From: Arcanobacterium bovis
GTDB taxonomy: Bacteria; Actinomycetota; Actinomycetes; Actinomycetales; Actinomycetaceae
NCBI RefSeq assembly: GCF_004331995.1
Contig: NZ_SJDT01000003.1
Location: forward strand, 124,001 to 188,000
Direction: 5' to 3'
DNA: 64,000 nucleotides
Under the pieces are notes generated by a model, which saw only the letters and a list, made by a program, of their open reading frames with translations, was not told the DNA's origin and made no database searches. The translations under genes were made by a program, and so were the position numbers. Below, piece after piece: positions 26,874 to 36,470 of this stretch. Every line of letters begins with the position of its first letter. Positions within the stretch are counted from its first letter, which is position 1.

Positions 26874-27957
26874 GATTCTTCCGTTCTCGTGGATCTGGTG
26901 CTGATATTTGGTCAAATTCGGTTGGGCGCAACTGGTATCCATCGCAAGGCAAACAGCAGCTCGTCTCGCAGCGCGCAGGCCACGACACCTCTCCGCCCTG
27001 CTGCTCACCACGCTGCGCCGTCCTGTCTTGCTCTGCAGCGTCGTTGATGAGTTGAACCAGCGACTTCACAAACTCAGGATGTGTGCCAGCAGTGGCAGCC
27101 CGCCGATATCGAATCCCCAGTTCAGCGGCAGTTTTGCGGGCCTCCGTGTCAAGGTCGTAAACAACCTCCATATGGTCAGTGATAAAGCCAATTGGCAGCA
27201 CCACCACCGATTGCACTCCCGCGCTGGCCAATTCAGAAATCCGGTCATTGACATCCGGTTCTAGCCATTTTTGATGCGGCGATCCTGACCGTGAGCAAAA
27301 CACCAGATCAGCGGCTATCTTTCTGCACAGCTTGTCACTCAATTCAGCGCAAATTTTTTCCCCAAGTTCCTGGTGTTGCACCAAGTATGTTTTGTGTGCC
27401 GATGCCGGTCCCGAATTTTCGTCCATAGCCACCGGAATCGAGTGAGTCACGAGCAGAAGGTGAGCGACGTCGTCGTCCTCCATTGCCGCGAGCGCCGCCG
27501 AAACGTTCGCCGCTAAAAAACCCTCTGATCCGTAGTAAGGCGGAATCTTTGTTAATCGAAAACGATCCTGCGCACCGATCTGCGCAACCGCAGCCGCGAT
27601 ATCTTCCCGATATTGCCTGCACCCTGAATATGACGCAAAAGCTGAGGTAAACACACATAAAACCCGATGGAGGCCGCGCTGATCGAGCTCAGTCAAAGTC
27701 TGTGCAAAATACGGCGACCAATTTCGATTGCCAATCACCACTGGCACGTCAACTTGCTCGGCGATCGCAGCACGCAACTCTTCGTTTCGGGCGTTAATCG
27801 GGCTCACGCCGTCGAAAAGTTTATAGTGCTCACTTACTTGCAACAGCCGTTCATCCGGTATTCCACGCCCACGGGTGGCATTACGCATGAATGGCAGAAC
27901 GTCTTCCATCCCACGTGGTCCGCCGTAGCTGCACAACATGATGGCATCAAAGCTCAT
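26866..27957 (-). CDS. cpfC: Coproporphyrin III ferrochelatase
   Basis: This enzyme inserts Fe2+ into coproporphyrin III. The 363-residue protein opens DAIMLCSYGGPRGMEDVLPFM and has VFTSAFASYSGCRQYREDI and VVLPIGFITDHMEVVYDLD, with the conserved histidine and glutamate. The C-terminal extension ends in a cysteine cluster (ARCETSCCLPC), probably part of the [2Fe-2S] site known from actinobacterial ferrochelatases. Its start overlaps the hemA 3' end by 11 nt. Confidence 0.93.
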   Translation of the reverse strand: MSFDAIMLCSYGGPRGMEDVLPFMRNATRGRGIPDERLLQVSEHYKLFDGVSPINARNEELRAAIAEQVDVPVVIGNRNWSPYFAQTLTELDQRGLHRVLCVFTSAFASYSGCRQYREDIAAAVAQIGAQDRFRLTKIPPYYGSEGFLAANVSAALAAMEDDDVAHLLLVTHSIPVAMDENSGPASAHKTYLVQHQELGEKICAELSDKLCRKIAADLVFCSRSGSPHQKWLEPDVNDRISELASAGVQSVVVLPIGFITDHMEVVYDLDTEARKTAAELGIRYRRAATAGTHPEFVKSLVQLINDAAEQDRTAQRGEQQGGEVSWPARCETSCCLPCDGYQLRPTEFDQISAPDPRERKNHV

Positions 27958-29275
27958 GGTGTCCGCTTCCTTTTACATCGACGTCCCGATTCAAGAATGC
28001 CGACAGCGGGCATTTGCCGCCCGATGATAGTTGAGCCGGGCGAATATTGGCTTCGCGGGCAGCTTGTGATACATCGATACCTAATACGGAGTGGAGGGCA
28101 CGCACATACTCCCAGTCATTTCCTGTTTCGGCTGCTTGACGCGCCAATACGCTCGGTGTGTGAGCAATACGCGAAGCAAAATGACCTAAGGCACGCGCTA
28201 CTTCTTCCTTGGTGAAAGTCTCTTTCGCAGGCAAACGATCTACTTCGCCGGTGCATAAATCAGTAATATGCTCACGAAAGGCTACCACTACCGGATCGAT
28301 ACGACGTGAATCCATCTGCGCGATAACATCATCAACACCTTGTTTAATGAGCTTTTGCGCACGGTGTACGTGAGATTGCGCCGCGTCTGGAGCCACACGC
28401 TGGATATCCTCCAAAATTACTAAGCGAACTCCTGCCATTGTGCCCACGTCGCTCTGTACGTCCGTTTGCAAAGCCAAATCCAAAATGATTAGCTCTGTAT
28501 CTCGCATCGGCATTACCTGTGCTAACAGCTCAGCCGTAATGATGGGATTGCCAAGCCCTCGGCATGCCACAACGATGTCTGCCTGAGCGAGAGCCGATAC
28601 GAAATCTGCTTCGTCCACAGCTACAAGTTCATGGGCTTGGGCAAAAGATTGCGCGCGGCCAGAGTGCGAATACACACTGATTTGTTCTATTTGCCGCCCG
28701 CGTAGCTGCGACACCGTGGCTCCAGCATAGGCACCTGTGCCGATCAACAGAACACGTGCTTCGTTTGGAGCGTCCTGCCACCGCTCAGCCACGCAGTCCA
28801 AAGCTAGTGAAACAATTGACCGCCCTGTTCCCGCAAGGCCGGTACTATGAGCCACTTTACGGGAGATGCGCAAAGCACTATCAACTACCCGCGATAAGTC
28901 GCTATTCGTGGTGTGCATATTGATAGCTTGGCGATGAGCTCTGCGCAATTGTCCGCTGATCTCGCGCTCGCCTATCACCATGGAATCTAAGCCGGCCGCC
29001 ACACTGAAAATGTGTGTGATCGCTGCCTTACCATGCAAAAAACTTGGGAGCGCATTGAGTTCGCGCGCGATAGCACATTCAGCTTCTGCTGCGGGCACAC
29101 CCTTTGCACTGTCAGCATAAATATCCACACGATTGCAGGTAGTGAGCACAATAGCTGCGTCGATAGAGTCATGTTCGAGAAGGCGGCGCGATATTCCATC
29201 AAGTCGGCGCGAAACTTCCGCCACTTGCGAAAGTCCATGTATGTTATGCCGCACCGATGCACTAATGATTACCAC
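27947..29275 (-). CDS. hemA: Glutamyl-tRNA reductase
   Basis: HemA reduces glutamyl-tRNA to glutamate-1-semialdehyde and commits glutamate to tetrapyrroles. The 442-residue protein has the nucleophile C47 in LTTCNRVDIY, the GEREISGQLRRAH catalytic segment, a Rossmann region VLLIGTGAYAG and the C-terminal dimerisation helix. It is the first gene of hemA-cpfC-chdC, divergent from hemE across a 95-bp gap. The C-terminal tail (QLSSGGKCPLSAFLNRD) is longer than in many homologues and ends inside cpfC. Confidence 0.94.
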   Translation of the reverse strand: MVIISASVRHNIHGLSQVAEVSRRLDGISRRLLEHDSIDAAIVLTTCNRVDIYADSAKGVPAAEAECAIARELNALPSFLHGKAAITHIFSVAAGLDSMVIGEREISGQLRRAHRQAINMHTTNSDLSRVVDSALRISRKVAHSTGLAGTGRSIVSLALDCVAERWQDAPNEARVLLIGTGAYAGATVSQLRGRQIEQISVYSHSGRAQSFAQAHELVAVDEADFVSALAQADIVVACRGLGNPIITAELLAQVMPMRDTELIILDLALQTDVQSDVGTMAGVRLVILEDIQRVAPDAAQSHVHRAQKLIKQGVDDVIAQMDSRRIDPVVVAFREHITDLCTGEVDRLPAKETFTKEEVARALGHFASRIAHTPSVLARQAAETGNDWEYVRALHSVLGIDVSQAAREANIRPAQLSSGGKCPLSAFLNRDVDVKGSGHHEL

Positions 29276-29370
29276 AGCACCCCATTCAAACAGATATATC
29301 CGAACATCTCAATTTTAGATTACACCCTAAAGATTACCCGCTAGGAATGAATGTCTGAGACAATAGTTTT

Positions 29371-30387
29371 GTGACTTCAAATTTTCTCTCAGCACTCGCC
29401 GGAAAACGACCCGAGATTACGCCTGTTTGGTTCATGCGCCAAGCCGGACGATCCTTGCCAGAATACCGAAAAGTCCGTGCCGGAACGAGCATGCTAGAGT
29501 CTTGTTTAATCCCAGAACTCGCGGCGGAAATTACCGCCCAACCGGTGCGTCGGCACGGTGTAGATGCGGCAGTTTATTTTAGCGACATCACTGTCCCGCT
29601 CAAGCTTGCGGGAGTAGGCGTTGAAATCAAACCCGGCGTGGGACCCGTAATGGACAAAGCTTACCGAAGCGCCACAGATATACGCGAACTGATCGCCCAT
29701 GATCCTGGTGATGCCAGCGCCGTTGCCGCTGGAGCTGAACTCGCCTGCGCCGAGTTAAACGTGCCAGTGCTTGCCTTCGCCGGAGCGCCATTCACTCTAG
29801 CAGCGTATCTTGTTGAGGGAAAGCCCTCCCGCGATCACCTCGCAGCCCGAAGCCTCATGCACACCGACCCCCACTCGTGGTTCGCGCTTGCCGACTGGTG
29901 CGCCAAAATCTCTATAGAATTTCTCAAAGCGCAGATAAAAGGCGGCGCCGAGGCATTCCAGCTTTTCGATTCTTGGGCAGGATCACTCTCGAAACGCGAC
30001 TACCTACGTTTCTGTGCACCGTCGTCGGCATCAATACTCAAGCATGACTTCGGCGTTCCTTCGATACACTTCGGGCTTGGAACGGCAGCTATGCTCGAAG
30101 AATTCGCACGCCATACCAATTGTGTAGGTATCGACTACCGAACCGATCTCGCCGAAGCAATCAAGCGCCTACGAGCAGCAAACAGTCCGAACCCGCTCGT
30201 AGTACAAGGCAACATTGATCCTGCATTACTGGCATGTCCTGCTGAGATTCTCGATGCACACGTCGATGCCGTTCTTAGCGCCGGCAAGCAAGCCGATGCC
30301 CACATCCTCAATCTTGGCCACGGCGTGCCTAAAGACACCGATCCCGACGTTCTCACCCGCCTCGTCGCGCGTGTACACGAAAGCTAG
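29371..30387 (+). CDS. hemE: Uroporphyrinogen decarboxylase
   Basis: HemE removes four carboxyls from uroporphyrinogen III to give coproporphyrinogen III. The 338-residue protein contains TPVWFMRQAGRSLPEYRKVR, the N-terminal substrate loop, PFTLAAYLVEG and NLGHGVPKDTDPDVL. GTG 29371 has GACAAT 6 nt upstream and no ribosome site, so it is probably leaderless. It heads the rightward heme operon hemE-cgoX-hemC-hemD-hemB-hemL, with gaps or overlaps of only a few bases through hemB. Confidence 0.95.
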   Translation: MTSNFLSALAGKRPEITPVWFMRQAGRSLPEYRKVRAGTSMLESCLIPELAAEITAQPVRRHGVDAAVYFSDITVPLKLAGVGVEIKPGVGPVMDKAYRSATDIRELIAHDPGDASAVAAGAELACAELNVPVLAFAGAPFTLAAYLVEGKPSRDHLAARSLMHTDPHSWFALADWCAKISIEFLKAQIKGGAEAFQLFDSWAGSLSKRDYLRFCAPSSASILKHDFGVPSIHFGLGTAAMLEEFARHTNCVGIDYRTDLAEAIKRLRAANSPNPLVVQGNIDPALLACPAEILDAHVDAVLSAGKQADAHILNLGHGVPKDTDPDVLTRLVARVHES

Positions 30388-30390
30388 ACA

Positions 30391-31875
30391 ATGCACGAAA
30401 CAGTCATTCTTGGCGGTGGGATAGCTGGTCTCACCACGGCATATGCTCTGGCAAAGCGCGGTATTCTCTCCACAGTGATCGAAGCTCGGATGAGTCTCGG
30501 TGGTCTTGCCGCAGGTGGGAGCATTGCTGGTGTCAGGATTGATTTGGGTGCGGAATCCTTCACGCTGCGCTCAACAAAAATTCTTGAGCTCTGCGCCGAA
30601 CTTGGAGTCGAAGTTCGCTATCCACATGGGAGTTCTTGGGTGTGGGACGACGGCGTCGCCTCACCTATCGCCCACGGTATCTGGGGTATTCCGAGCAGTT
30701 GGGACGATCCAGCATTCACGGTGCTTAGCGCAGAAGAACTTGATACGGCACGCAAACTTGATTCCACAGTTTCTAGTTACGGTAGTCAAGCGCATACCTT
30801 GGCTGAGCTAGTGCGGGTGCGCCTAGGTCAGGCAGTGCTCACTAAAATGGTAGAGCCGGTGGCTGGTGCAATTCATGGTATTTCCCCTGAGAAACTTGAC
30901 CTTGATGCGGTGGCGCCTGGTTTACGTGAGGCGTTACTTCACGAAGGCTCACTCATCAAGGCAGTACATTCACAGCGTGGTGAGGAACAAGCTAGTATCG
31001 TCCAGCCCGTTGGCGGGATCAATGCACTCGTGGATGCTTTGTCGGCGCAACTCCAGGCAATGGGTACGTCAATCGTCACCGGGCACATGGCAATTGATCT
31101 TATGTACGATGATTCAGCTGCTAGCTCCCAAACGAGCACCCCTGTGAGCAGCTCTACGGGATCCTCCTCACCTTCTGCTTCGGACTCCCCCGCGCCTTTC
31201 GGAATCCTCCTTGCCCGCAGTGACGGCGACAAAAAGAATCCCCAGCCTTGCCCTGGTACCGAAGAAGTAGTATTTGCAAAACGGCTTGTCGTTGCGCTGG
31301 ACGGACCTCACGCCCGCGCGCTGGTAGCTCCGGTGCTTCCAACGCCACCAACCGGCGTTGACTACGAGTGGACGATCCCGCATAGTGACCCGATTTCAAC
31401 AGCTATTTTGGCTATCGATGACGAACGTCTCGATCCAGCCCCGCTCGGTTCGGGCGTATTGGTGAAGCCGGGCTCGTCACTGCCAGTCAAGGCACTCACA
31501 CATTACTCGATGAAATGGCCGTGGGCTGCCCAAGAATTAGCTCGCGCACATGGCGGCAAACACGTACACCTATTGCGGCTATCGTATGGACGTCCGGGCG
31601 AACCTTCCCCGAGCCCAACAATTGACCAAGCCCTACAGGACGCGAGCGCGCTGTTCGGCGTCGCAATCAAGCGTCATGCATTGATCGAAGGCAGAATAAT
31701 CGAATGGGGTCCGTCGTTAATCGCTCACAGCCCTGAGCACAAGAAGAATGTGCAATCTTTCCTGCGCAGTGTTGACGATGTTCTGGGCTTGGCTGTTACG
31801 GGAGCATGGGTTGCAGGCACTGGACTCGGCTCAGTAATTCCGCACGCATACAAGATTGGTGAAAACATTGACTAA
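30391..31875 (+). CDS. cgoX: Coproporphyrinogen III oxidase, FAD-dependent (CgoX/HemY type)
   Basis: The 494-residue flavoprotein oxidises coproporphyrinogen III to coproporphyrin III. It has the dinucleotide fold ETVILGGGIAGLTTAYALAKRG, VIEARMSLGGLA, and the C-terminal GAWVAGTGLGSVIPHAYKIG FAD motif. A low-complexity serine-rich stretch (DDSAASSQTSTPVSSSTGSSS, about residues 236-256) interrupts the substrate domain and is probably an exposed loop. Its place next to cpfC and chdC supports the coproporphyrin rather than the protoporphyrin substrate. Confidence 0.92.
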   Translation: MHETVILGGGIAGLTTAYALAKRGILSTVIEARMSLGGLAAGGSIAGVRIDLGAESFTLRSTKILELCAELGVEVRYPHGSSWVWDDGVASPIAHGIWGIPSSWDDPAFTVLSAEELDTARKLDSTVSSYGSQAHTLAELVRVRLGQAVLTKMVEPVAGAIHGISPEKLDLDAVAPGLREALLHEGSLIKAVHSQRGEEQASIVQPVGGINALVDALSAQLQAMGTSIVTGHMAIDLMYDDSAASSQTSTPVSSSTGSSSPSASDSPAPFGILLARSDGDKKNPQPCPGTEEVVFAKRLVVALDGPHARALVAPVLPTPPTGVDYEWTIPHSDPISTAILAIDDERLDPAPLGSGVLVKPGSSLPVKALTHYSMKWPWAAQELARAHGGKHVHLLRLSYGRPGEPSPSPTIDQALQDASALFGVAIKRHALIEGRIIEWGPSLIAHSPEHKKNVQSFLRSVDDVLGLAVTGAWVAGTGLGSVIPHAYKIGENID

Positions 31876-32932
31876 AATTCTTTTAGGTACCCGTGGGAGC
31901 GAACTCGCCCGCACCCAGTCCGAAATGGTGGCACAATCCCTGCGTGAACAAGGATTTGACGTAGAGCTACGCATCGTAAAAACCTACGGTGACGAGTCAG
32001 CGCGCTCACTCTCGCAGCTTGGCGGAGTCGGAGTTTTTGCCGCCGCGCTACGCCACGCGCTTTTGGATGGATCGTGCGATATTGCTGTTCACAGCTTCAA
32101 GGATCTACCTACAGCTCCGGTACCTGGTCTTGCGATTGCCGCTGTCCCCTCAGGAGTTTCCAACCATGATGTGCTGTGCGCTCGCGATTCGCTCACCCTT
32201 GCCACGCTTCCAGCTGGCGCCTCAGTAGGTACCGGATCGCCCCGCAGAGCTGCACAGATTCGCGCGATTCGCCCTGACCTTCAACTTCTCGATATTCGTG
32301 GCAATATCGGCACCCGTTTGGCGCGCGTCAAAGGAATGTCACGCACGGTGCCTGGGGATCTAGACGCCGTGGTGCTCGCCTATGCCGGTCTGGACCGGCT
32401 CGGTAAAACAGGTGCAATCACTGAACATCTCATTATTTTGCCCGCTGCTGCACAGGGACGCCTGGCAGTTGAGTGCCGAGAAGCTGATGCGCCGTGGAAT
32501 TCTCATTCCGACTTGGCACGCGCCTTGGGCGAGCTCAACGATCCGCAATCGCGATTCGCTGCGGTAGCTGAGCGCGCCGTTTTGGAAGGCTTGCAGGCTG
32601 GATGCGCTGCTCCGGTAGCAGTTCGCTACCACGATTCTTCACTCACGGCAGCAGTGTTTTCTCCCGACGGCGGTGCTCAGGTGTGCGTGACGCTCTCGTG
32701 CGATATGGCAACAGTTTCGGTCGATTCTTCTATCGCAGAATCGGACCACTATGCACGCGAATGTGGTTTGGAGGCCGCAAAGCTGCTGCGCAAGAAAGGC
32801 GCCGGCGACGTCACTGATTTACAAGCGAGCAAGCCGCGTGGGATGGATGGCGCCCACGATGCCGAATCTCTATGGCGCCCTGGGATCAGTGGACCGAACG
32901 ACGATGGCGCTGATGTTTCCGTGCATGAGTGA
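31868..32932 (+). CDS. hemC: Porphobilinogen deaminase (hydroxymethylbilane synthase)
   Basis: HemC condenses four porphobilinogens. The protein begins TKILLGTRGSELARTQSEMVAQSL and has VHSFKDLPT, VGTGSPRRAAQIRAIRPDL, DIRGNIGTRLAR and the cofactor cysteine in LQAGCAAPVAV. I favour TTG 31868 (GGTGA 5 nt upstream) overlapping the cgoX stop; GTG 31859 is the alternative. The C-terminus extends about 40 residues past the usual end (from about GDVTDLQ) with a glycine/aspartate-rich tail that I do not recognise. Confidence 0.94.
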   Translation: MTKILLGTRGSELARTQSEMVAQSLREQGFDVELRIVKTYGDESARSLSQLGGVGVFAAALRHALLDGSCDIAVHSFKDLPTAPVPGLAIAAVPSGVSNHDVLCARDSLTLATLPAGASVGTGSPRRAAQIRAIRPDLQLLDIRGNIGTRLARVKGMSRTVPGDLDAVVLAYAGLDRLGKTGAITEHLIILPAAAQGRLAVECREADAPWNSHSDLARALGELNDPQSRFAAVAERAVLEGLQAGCAAPVAVRYHDSSLTAAVFSPDGGAQVCVTLSCDMATVSVDSSIAESDHYARECGLEAAKLLRKKGAGDVTDLQASKPRGMDGAHDAESLWRPGISGPNDDGADVSVHE

Positions 32933-32944
32933 GAGTATCGCGCA

Positions 32945-33901
32945 ATGAAAATCCTTCTAACTCAAGATTCGGGGCGTTTAGCCAAGGAGCTTAAGCAGCT
33001 CCTGGCTGAACGACCGCTCTTGGTCGAACACTCACAGCGAGCACAAAAACGATCTGGCATTTCTACCGACGCCGTTGCTACCGCCAGTTTCGGTGCCAGT
33101 ACTGGCAATGATTTTTCAGTGTTACATGCTGGACTAACCAGCTTTGAAGCACTCGATTTTGACATCCCAAGCACCCCATTGAGCTGGATTTTCATCACTT
33201 CTGCCCGCACAATTGAGCTAATGCCCGCCCATAAAAGGTCGGCACTTGTGCGTGCTGCTGAGCACGGAACTCGTTTTGCCTGCGTCGGTCAACGTACCGA
33301 AATGGAACTGTGTAAACTCGGGATTGAGCTCAGTATTCCAAGCGCACACAATGCACGCAGCCTCCTTGATGTTTTCTTGTGTTCAACAACAGCACCAGAA
33401 GCATCTGCAATGGAGCACGCTGTGTGGTTGCCAGGTTCTCAAGCGAGCAAGCGCACTCTCGCACACGGTTTACAGATTGCCGGATACAACGTAATCGAAA
33501 CCCCAGTGTACCGCCCATACGCACGCACTGAGTCACCGCCGCAATACATTGGTGCCGATGTGGTGGTGGTGACGTCCGGTTCAGCAGCTAGAGCTTACGC
33601 CCAGCTCAACTCGGCAAAATTTGATTATGAGCAGTCCGCCACTGCTCCAGTTATTGCGCTCGGCGAGCAAACTGCTCAAGACTGCGAAGCCGCTGGATTA
33701 TCGCTCGCGGCTGTAGCTTCTTCGCCCGATGCGCTGGGCATCTATGAAGCGCTAAAGCGAGCGTTCGAGATTCTAGACTTTTCGAAATTATCCCATACCA
33801 ATTCTGCGTCACTCGGCAATGTGAGTAGCGATAACAATCGCGCGAGCAGCAACAGTACAAGCCATAACACCAGCCACGACACAAAGGAAGTGAAGAAATG
33901 A
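32945..33901 (+). CDS. hemD: Uroporphyrinogen-III synthase
   Basis: HemD cyclises hydroxymethylbilane with inversion of ring D. HemD proteins are poorly conserved; this 318-residue one shows LSWIFITSARTIELM, FACVGQRTEMEL, VIETPVYRPYA and VVVVTSGSAARAY, the two half-domains of the fold. Its place between hemC and hemB confirms the call. The C-terminal 30 residues are a Ser/Asn/His-rich low-complexity tail that overlaps the hemB start by 4 nt. Confidence 0.9.
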   Translation: MKILLTQDSGRLAKELKQLLAERPLLVEHSQRAQKRSGISTDAVATASFGASTGNDFSVLHAGLTSFEALDFDIPSTPLSWIFITSARTIELMPAHKRSALVRAAEHGTRFACVGQRTEMELCKLGIELSIPSAHNARSLLDVFLCSTTAPEASAMEHAVWLPGSQASKRTLAHGLQIAGYNVIETPVYRPYARTESPPQYIGADVVVVTSGSAARAYAQLNSAKFDYEQSATAPVIALGEQTAQDCEAAGLSLAAVASSPDALGIYEALKRAFEILDFSKLSHTNSASLGNVSSDNNRASSNSTSHNTSHDTKEVKK

Positions 33902-34866
33902 AAGATCGTCCCCGCCGTCTTCGTACTACTGCAGCAATGCGTGCACTTGTGGCCCAAACGCACGTACTACCTCAGCAATTGATATATCCGGCATTTGTGC
34001 GTGAAGGAGACGGCGATCCTACCGAGATCACTGCTATGCCTGGGCAGTTTCAGCACACTCTCGATTCGATTCGGGCTCTTGCCTGCGAACTTGTTGAGGC
34101 CGGAGTTGGCGGGATCGACTTGTTCGGAGTGCCTGATCAAGTCAATAAAGACGCCGCTGGATCGCAAGCTTGGGCTCCAGCGGGCATCTTGAATCGCGCC
34201 ATTGAGGCGGTGCGGGCCGAAGTCGGCGACGAGCTTGTGATCTGTGCGGATACCTGCTTAGACGAGTTCACGAGCCACGGACACTGCGGCGTCCTCAACA
34301 ATCAAGGGATTGTCGATAACGACGCAACACTTGATCTGTACGCGCGGATGGCACTCGCGCAAGCCCAGGCAGGCGCACATATGGTAAGTCCGTCGGGAAT
34401 GATGGACGGACAAGTAGAACATATCCGCACCGTGCTTGATACACACGGCTTCACTGATGTGTCGATTATGGCGTACTCGGCGAAATACGCCTCAGCCTTC
34501 TTCGGTCCTTTCCGTGAGGCAGTCGCTTCAACGTTATGTGGCGATCGAAAAACCTACCAGCAAGATCCTGCCAATCGCAAAGAAGGAGTGCGCGAGGCGC
34601 TCCTAGACGCCGCGCAAGGAGCAGATATTGTGATGGTCAAGCCTGCGAGCCACTATCTTGATGTGCTTGCAGATGTAGCTCAGGTGGTAGATATTCCAGT
34701 TGCTGCGTATCAAGTGAGCGGCGAATATGCGATGATCGAAGCCGCTGCCCGCAATGGCTGGATCAATCGGGAGGCGGCCATCGACGAATCACTCGTGTCG
34801 ATTGCCCGCGCGGGCGCAGATGTGATTTTGAGCTACTGGGCATTAGAATATGCTCGGCGCTCTTAG
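33898..34866 (+). CDS. hemB: Delta-aminolevulinic acid dehydratase (porphobilinogen synthase)
   Basis: HemB joins two 5-aminolevulinates. The 322-residue protein has [11 protein letters not shown], the Schiff-base lysine regions [16 protein letters not shown] and [14 protein letters not shown], and SPSGMMDGQ. The metal-site stretch reads [16 protein letters not shown]. It keeps two of the three zinc cysteines of the classical site (an Asp replaces the middle one), a mixed type. It overlaps hemD by 4 nt. Confidence 0.95.
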   Translation: MKDRPRRLRTTAAMRALVAQTHVLPQQLIYPAFVREGDGDPTEITAMPGQFQHTLDSIRALACELVEAGVGGIDLFGVPDQVNKDAAGSQAWAPAGILNRAIEAVRAEVGDELVICADTCLDEFTSHGHCGVLNNQGIVDNDATLDLYARMALAQAQAGAHMVSPSGMMDGQVEHIRTVLDTHGFTDVSIMAYSAKYASAFFGPFREAVASTLCGDRKTYQQDPANRKEGVREALLDAAQGADIVMVKPASHYLDVLADVAQVVDIPVAAYQVSGEYAMIEAAARNGWINREAAIDESLVSIARAGADVILSYWALEYARRS

Positions 34867-34934
34867 AAACTTTTGCTCAAACTGAGCCTAAATCAGCTGT
34901 TAACGAGCCTAGAATACGAGTTAGAAAGACGACG

Positions 34935-36335
34935 ATGAGTTCCCACGATTCCTTTCAACGTGCAAATATCGCTATCCCTGGCGGAGTAAATTCTCCTGTT
35001 CGCGCCTTTGGTTCGGTTGGCGGTGATCCACGCTTTATTGCCGCTGCTTACGGACCTTATGTGCGCGACAATGAAGGGCGTGAGTACGTCGATTTGGTGT
35101 GCACCTGGGGACCTTCTCTCTTGGGACATGCCCATCCAGAAGTTATTGCGGCAGTGCAAAAAACGGCTGCTCAAGGCTTGAGTTTCGGCGCGCCCACTGA
35201 TCGCGAGACTGATCTGGCAAATGCGATCACCGAGCGCGTTCCGGCTGCTGAGCAAGTTCGACTGGTGTCCACCGGCACTGAAGCTACAATGACGGCGATC
35301 CGCTTGGCTCGCGGCGTCACGGGGCGCGACCTCATTATCAAGTTCGCTGGCTGCTACCATGGACACTCTGACGCATTGCTCGCCGCTGCTGGTTCAGGCG
35401 TCGCCACCCAAGGCTTGCCGGGTTCTGCCGGCGTCACAGCTGGTACAGCCGCCGATACGATAGTTCTTCCGTATAACGACGCCGCTGCCTTGCGCGAAGC
35501 TTTTGCCTTGCGTGGCTCTGAAATCGCGGCAGTAATCACTGAAGCCTCACCTGCCAATATGGGTGTAGTGCCACCTGTTGACGATTTCAATACCGTGATC
35601 AGGCAAGAAACTCAGCGCGCTGGAGCCTTGATGATTATGGACGAAGTGCTTACTGGATTTAGGTGTTCACGATCCGGTTATTGGGGCTTCGAAACCGGCT
35701 TGAGCGCACGTAATCGCACGCTTGGCTTGCCTGAAGCCGCAACGGTAGATGCACAAGCTCGCCGCACATGGGTAGCAAACGAGTTGGAAGGGCTAACTTA
35801 CGTGCCCGATATTTTCACCTTTGGCAAAGTGGTGGGCGGTGGCATGCCGCTCGCAGCTTTAGGAGGATCGGCACAGGTTATGGCACATCTGGCTCCGCTT
35901 GGTTCGGTGTATCAAGCGGGTACTCTCTCAGGTAACCCGCTCGCTACCGCAGCAGGCTTGACCACTCTCAAGCTTGCAGATGAGCAGGCGTATCGTCACA
36001 TTGATGCAACTGCAGATTCTCTTATTGACTTAATAAGCGGGGCTCTGAACAGTGCAGGCATACCTTTTAGGATCAATAGGGCGGCAAATCTTTTCAGCGT
36101 GTTCTTTGGCGAAGAGCCAGCCCAACATGGCGTGGTCAATTATGAGCAGGCACAACGACAAAATGTGGCAGCTTACCGCGCGTTCTTCCATGCCATGTTA
36201 GATGAGGGAATTATGTTGCCGCCATCTGCATTTGAATCATGGTTTGTATCCGCAGCTCATACAGCAGAGCAAGTGGATCGAATCGCAGCAGCTTTGCCAC
36301 GGGCAATTTCTGAACTCAAGAAAACCTTGAGCTAG
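34935..36335 (+). CDS. hemL: Glutamate-1-semialdehyde 2,1-aminomutase
   Basis: HemL is the PLP enzyme that converts glutamate-1-semialdehyde to 5-aminolevulinate, the step after HemA. The 466-residue protein has [46 protein letters not shown] and the PLP lysine in [24 protein letters not shown] lies upstream near 34910 with a short AGAAAG-containing leader, so it may also have its own promoter. The strong hairpin at 36411 ends the operon. Confidence 0.95.
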   Translation: MSSHDSFQRANIAIPGGVNSPVRAFGSVGGDPRFIAAAYGPYVRDNEGREYVDLVCTWGPSLLGHAHPEVIAAVQKTAAQGLSFGAPTDRETDLANAITERVPAAEQVRLVSTGTEATMTAIRLARGVTGRDLIIKFAGCYHGHSDALLAAAGSGVATQGLPGSAGVTAGTAADTIVLPYNDAAALREAFALRGSEIAAVITEASPANMGVVPPVDDFNTVIRQETQRAGALMIMDEVLTGFRCSRSGYWGFETGLSARNRTLGLPEAATVDAQARRTWVANELEGLTYVPDIFTFGKVVGGGMPLAALGGSAQVMAHLAPLGSVYQAGTLSGNPLATAAGLTTLKLADEQAYRHIDATADSLIDLISGALNSAGIPFRINRAANLFSVFFGEEPAQHGVVNYEQAQRQNVAAYRAFFHAMLDEGIMLPPSAFESWFVSAAHTAEQVDRIAAALPRAISELKKTLS

Positions 36336-36410
36336 CCAGCTTAGTGCCATCAGAGTTCTCAATCCGCTAATATGGCACGATCAAACGCCGCTTTTGCCGG
36401 TGCTTAATAT

Positions 36411-36460
36411 GGTGTGGGGTGTTGGAACGCTACCGCGTTCCAACACCCCACACCTGTTTT
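36411..36460. terminator. Bidirectional terminator between hemL and the sialidase
   Basis: A perfect 20-bp stem (36411-36430 with 36435-36454) with a TACC loop is followed rightward by TGTTTTC. It separates convergent hemL and sialidase genes and probably serves both. Confidence 0.9.
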
Positions 36461-36470
36461 CTAACTTTCG

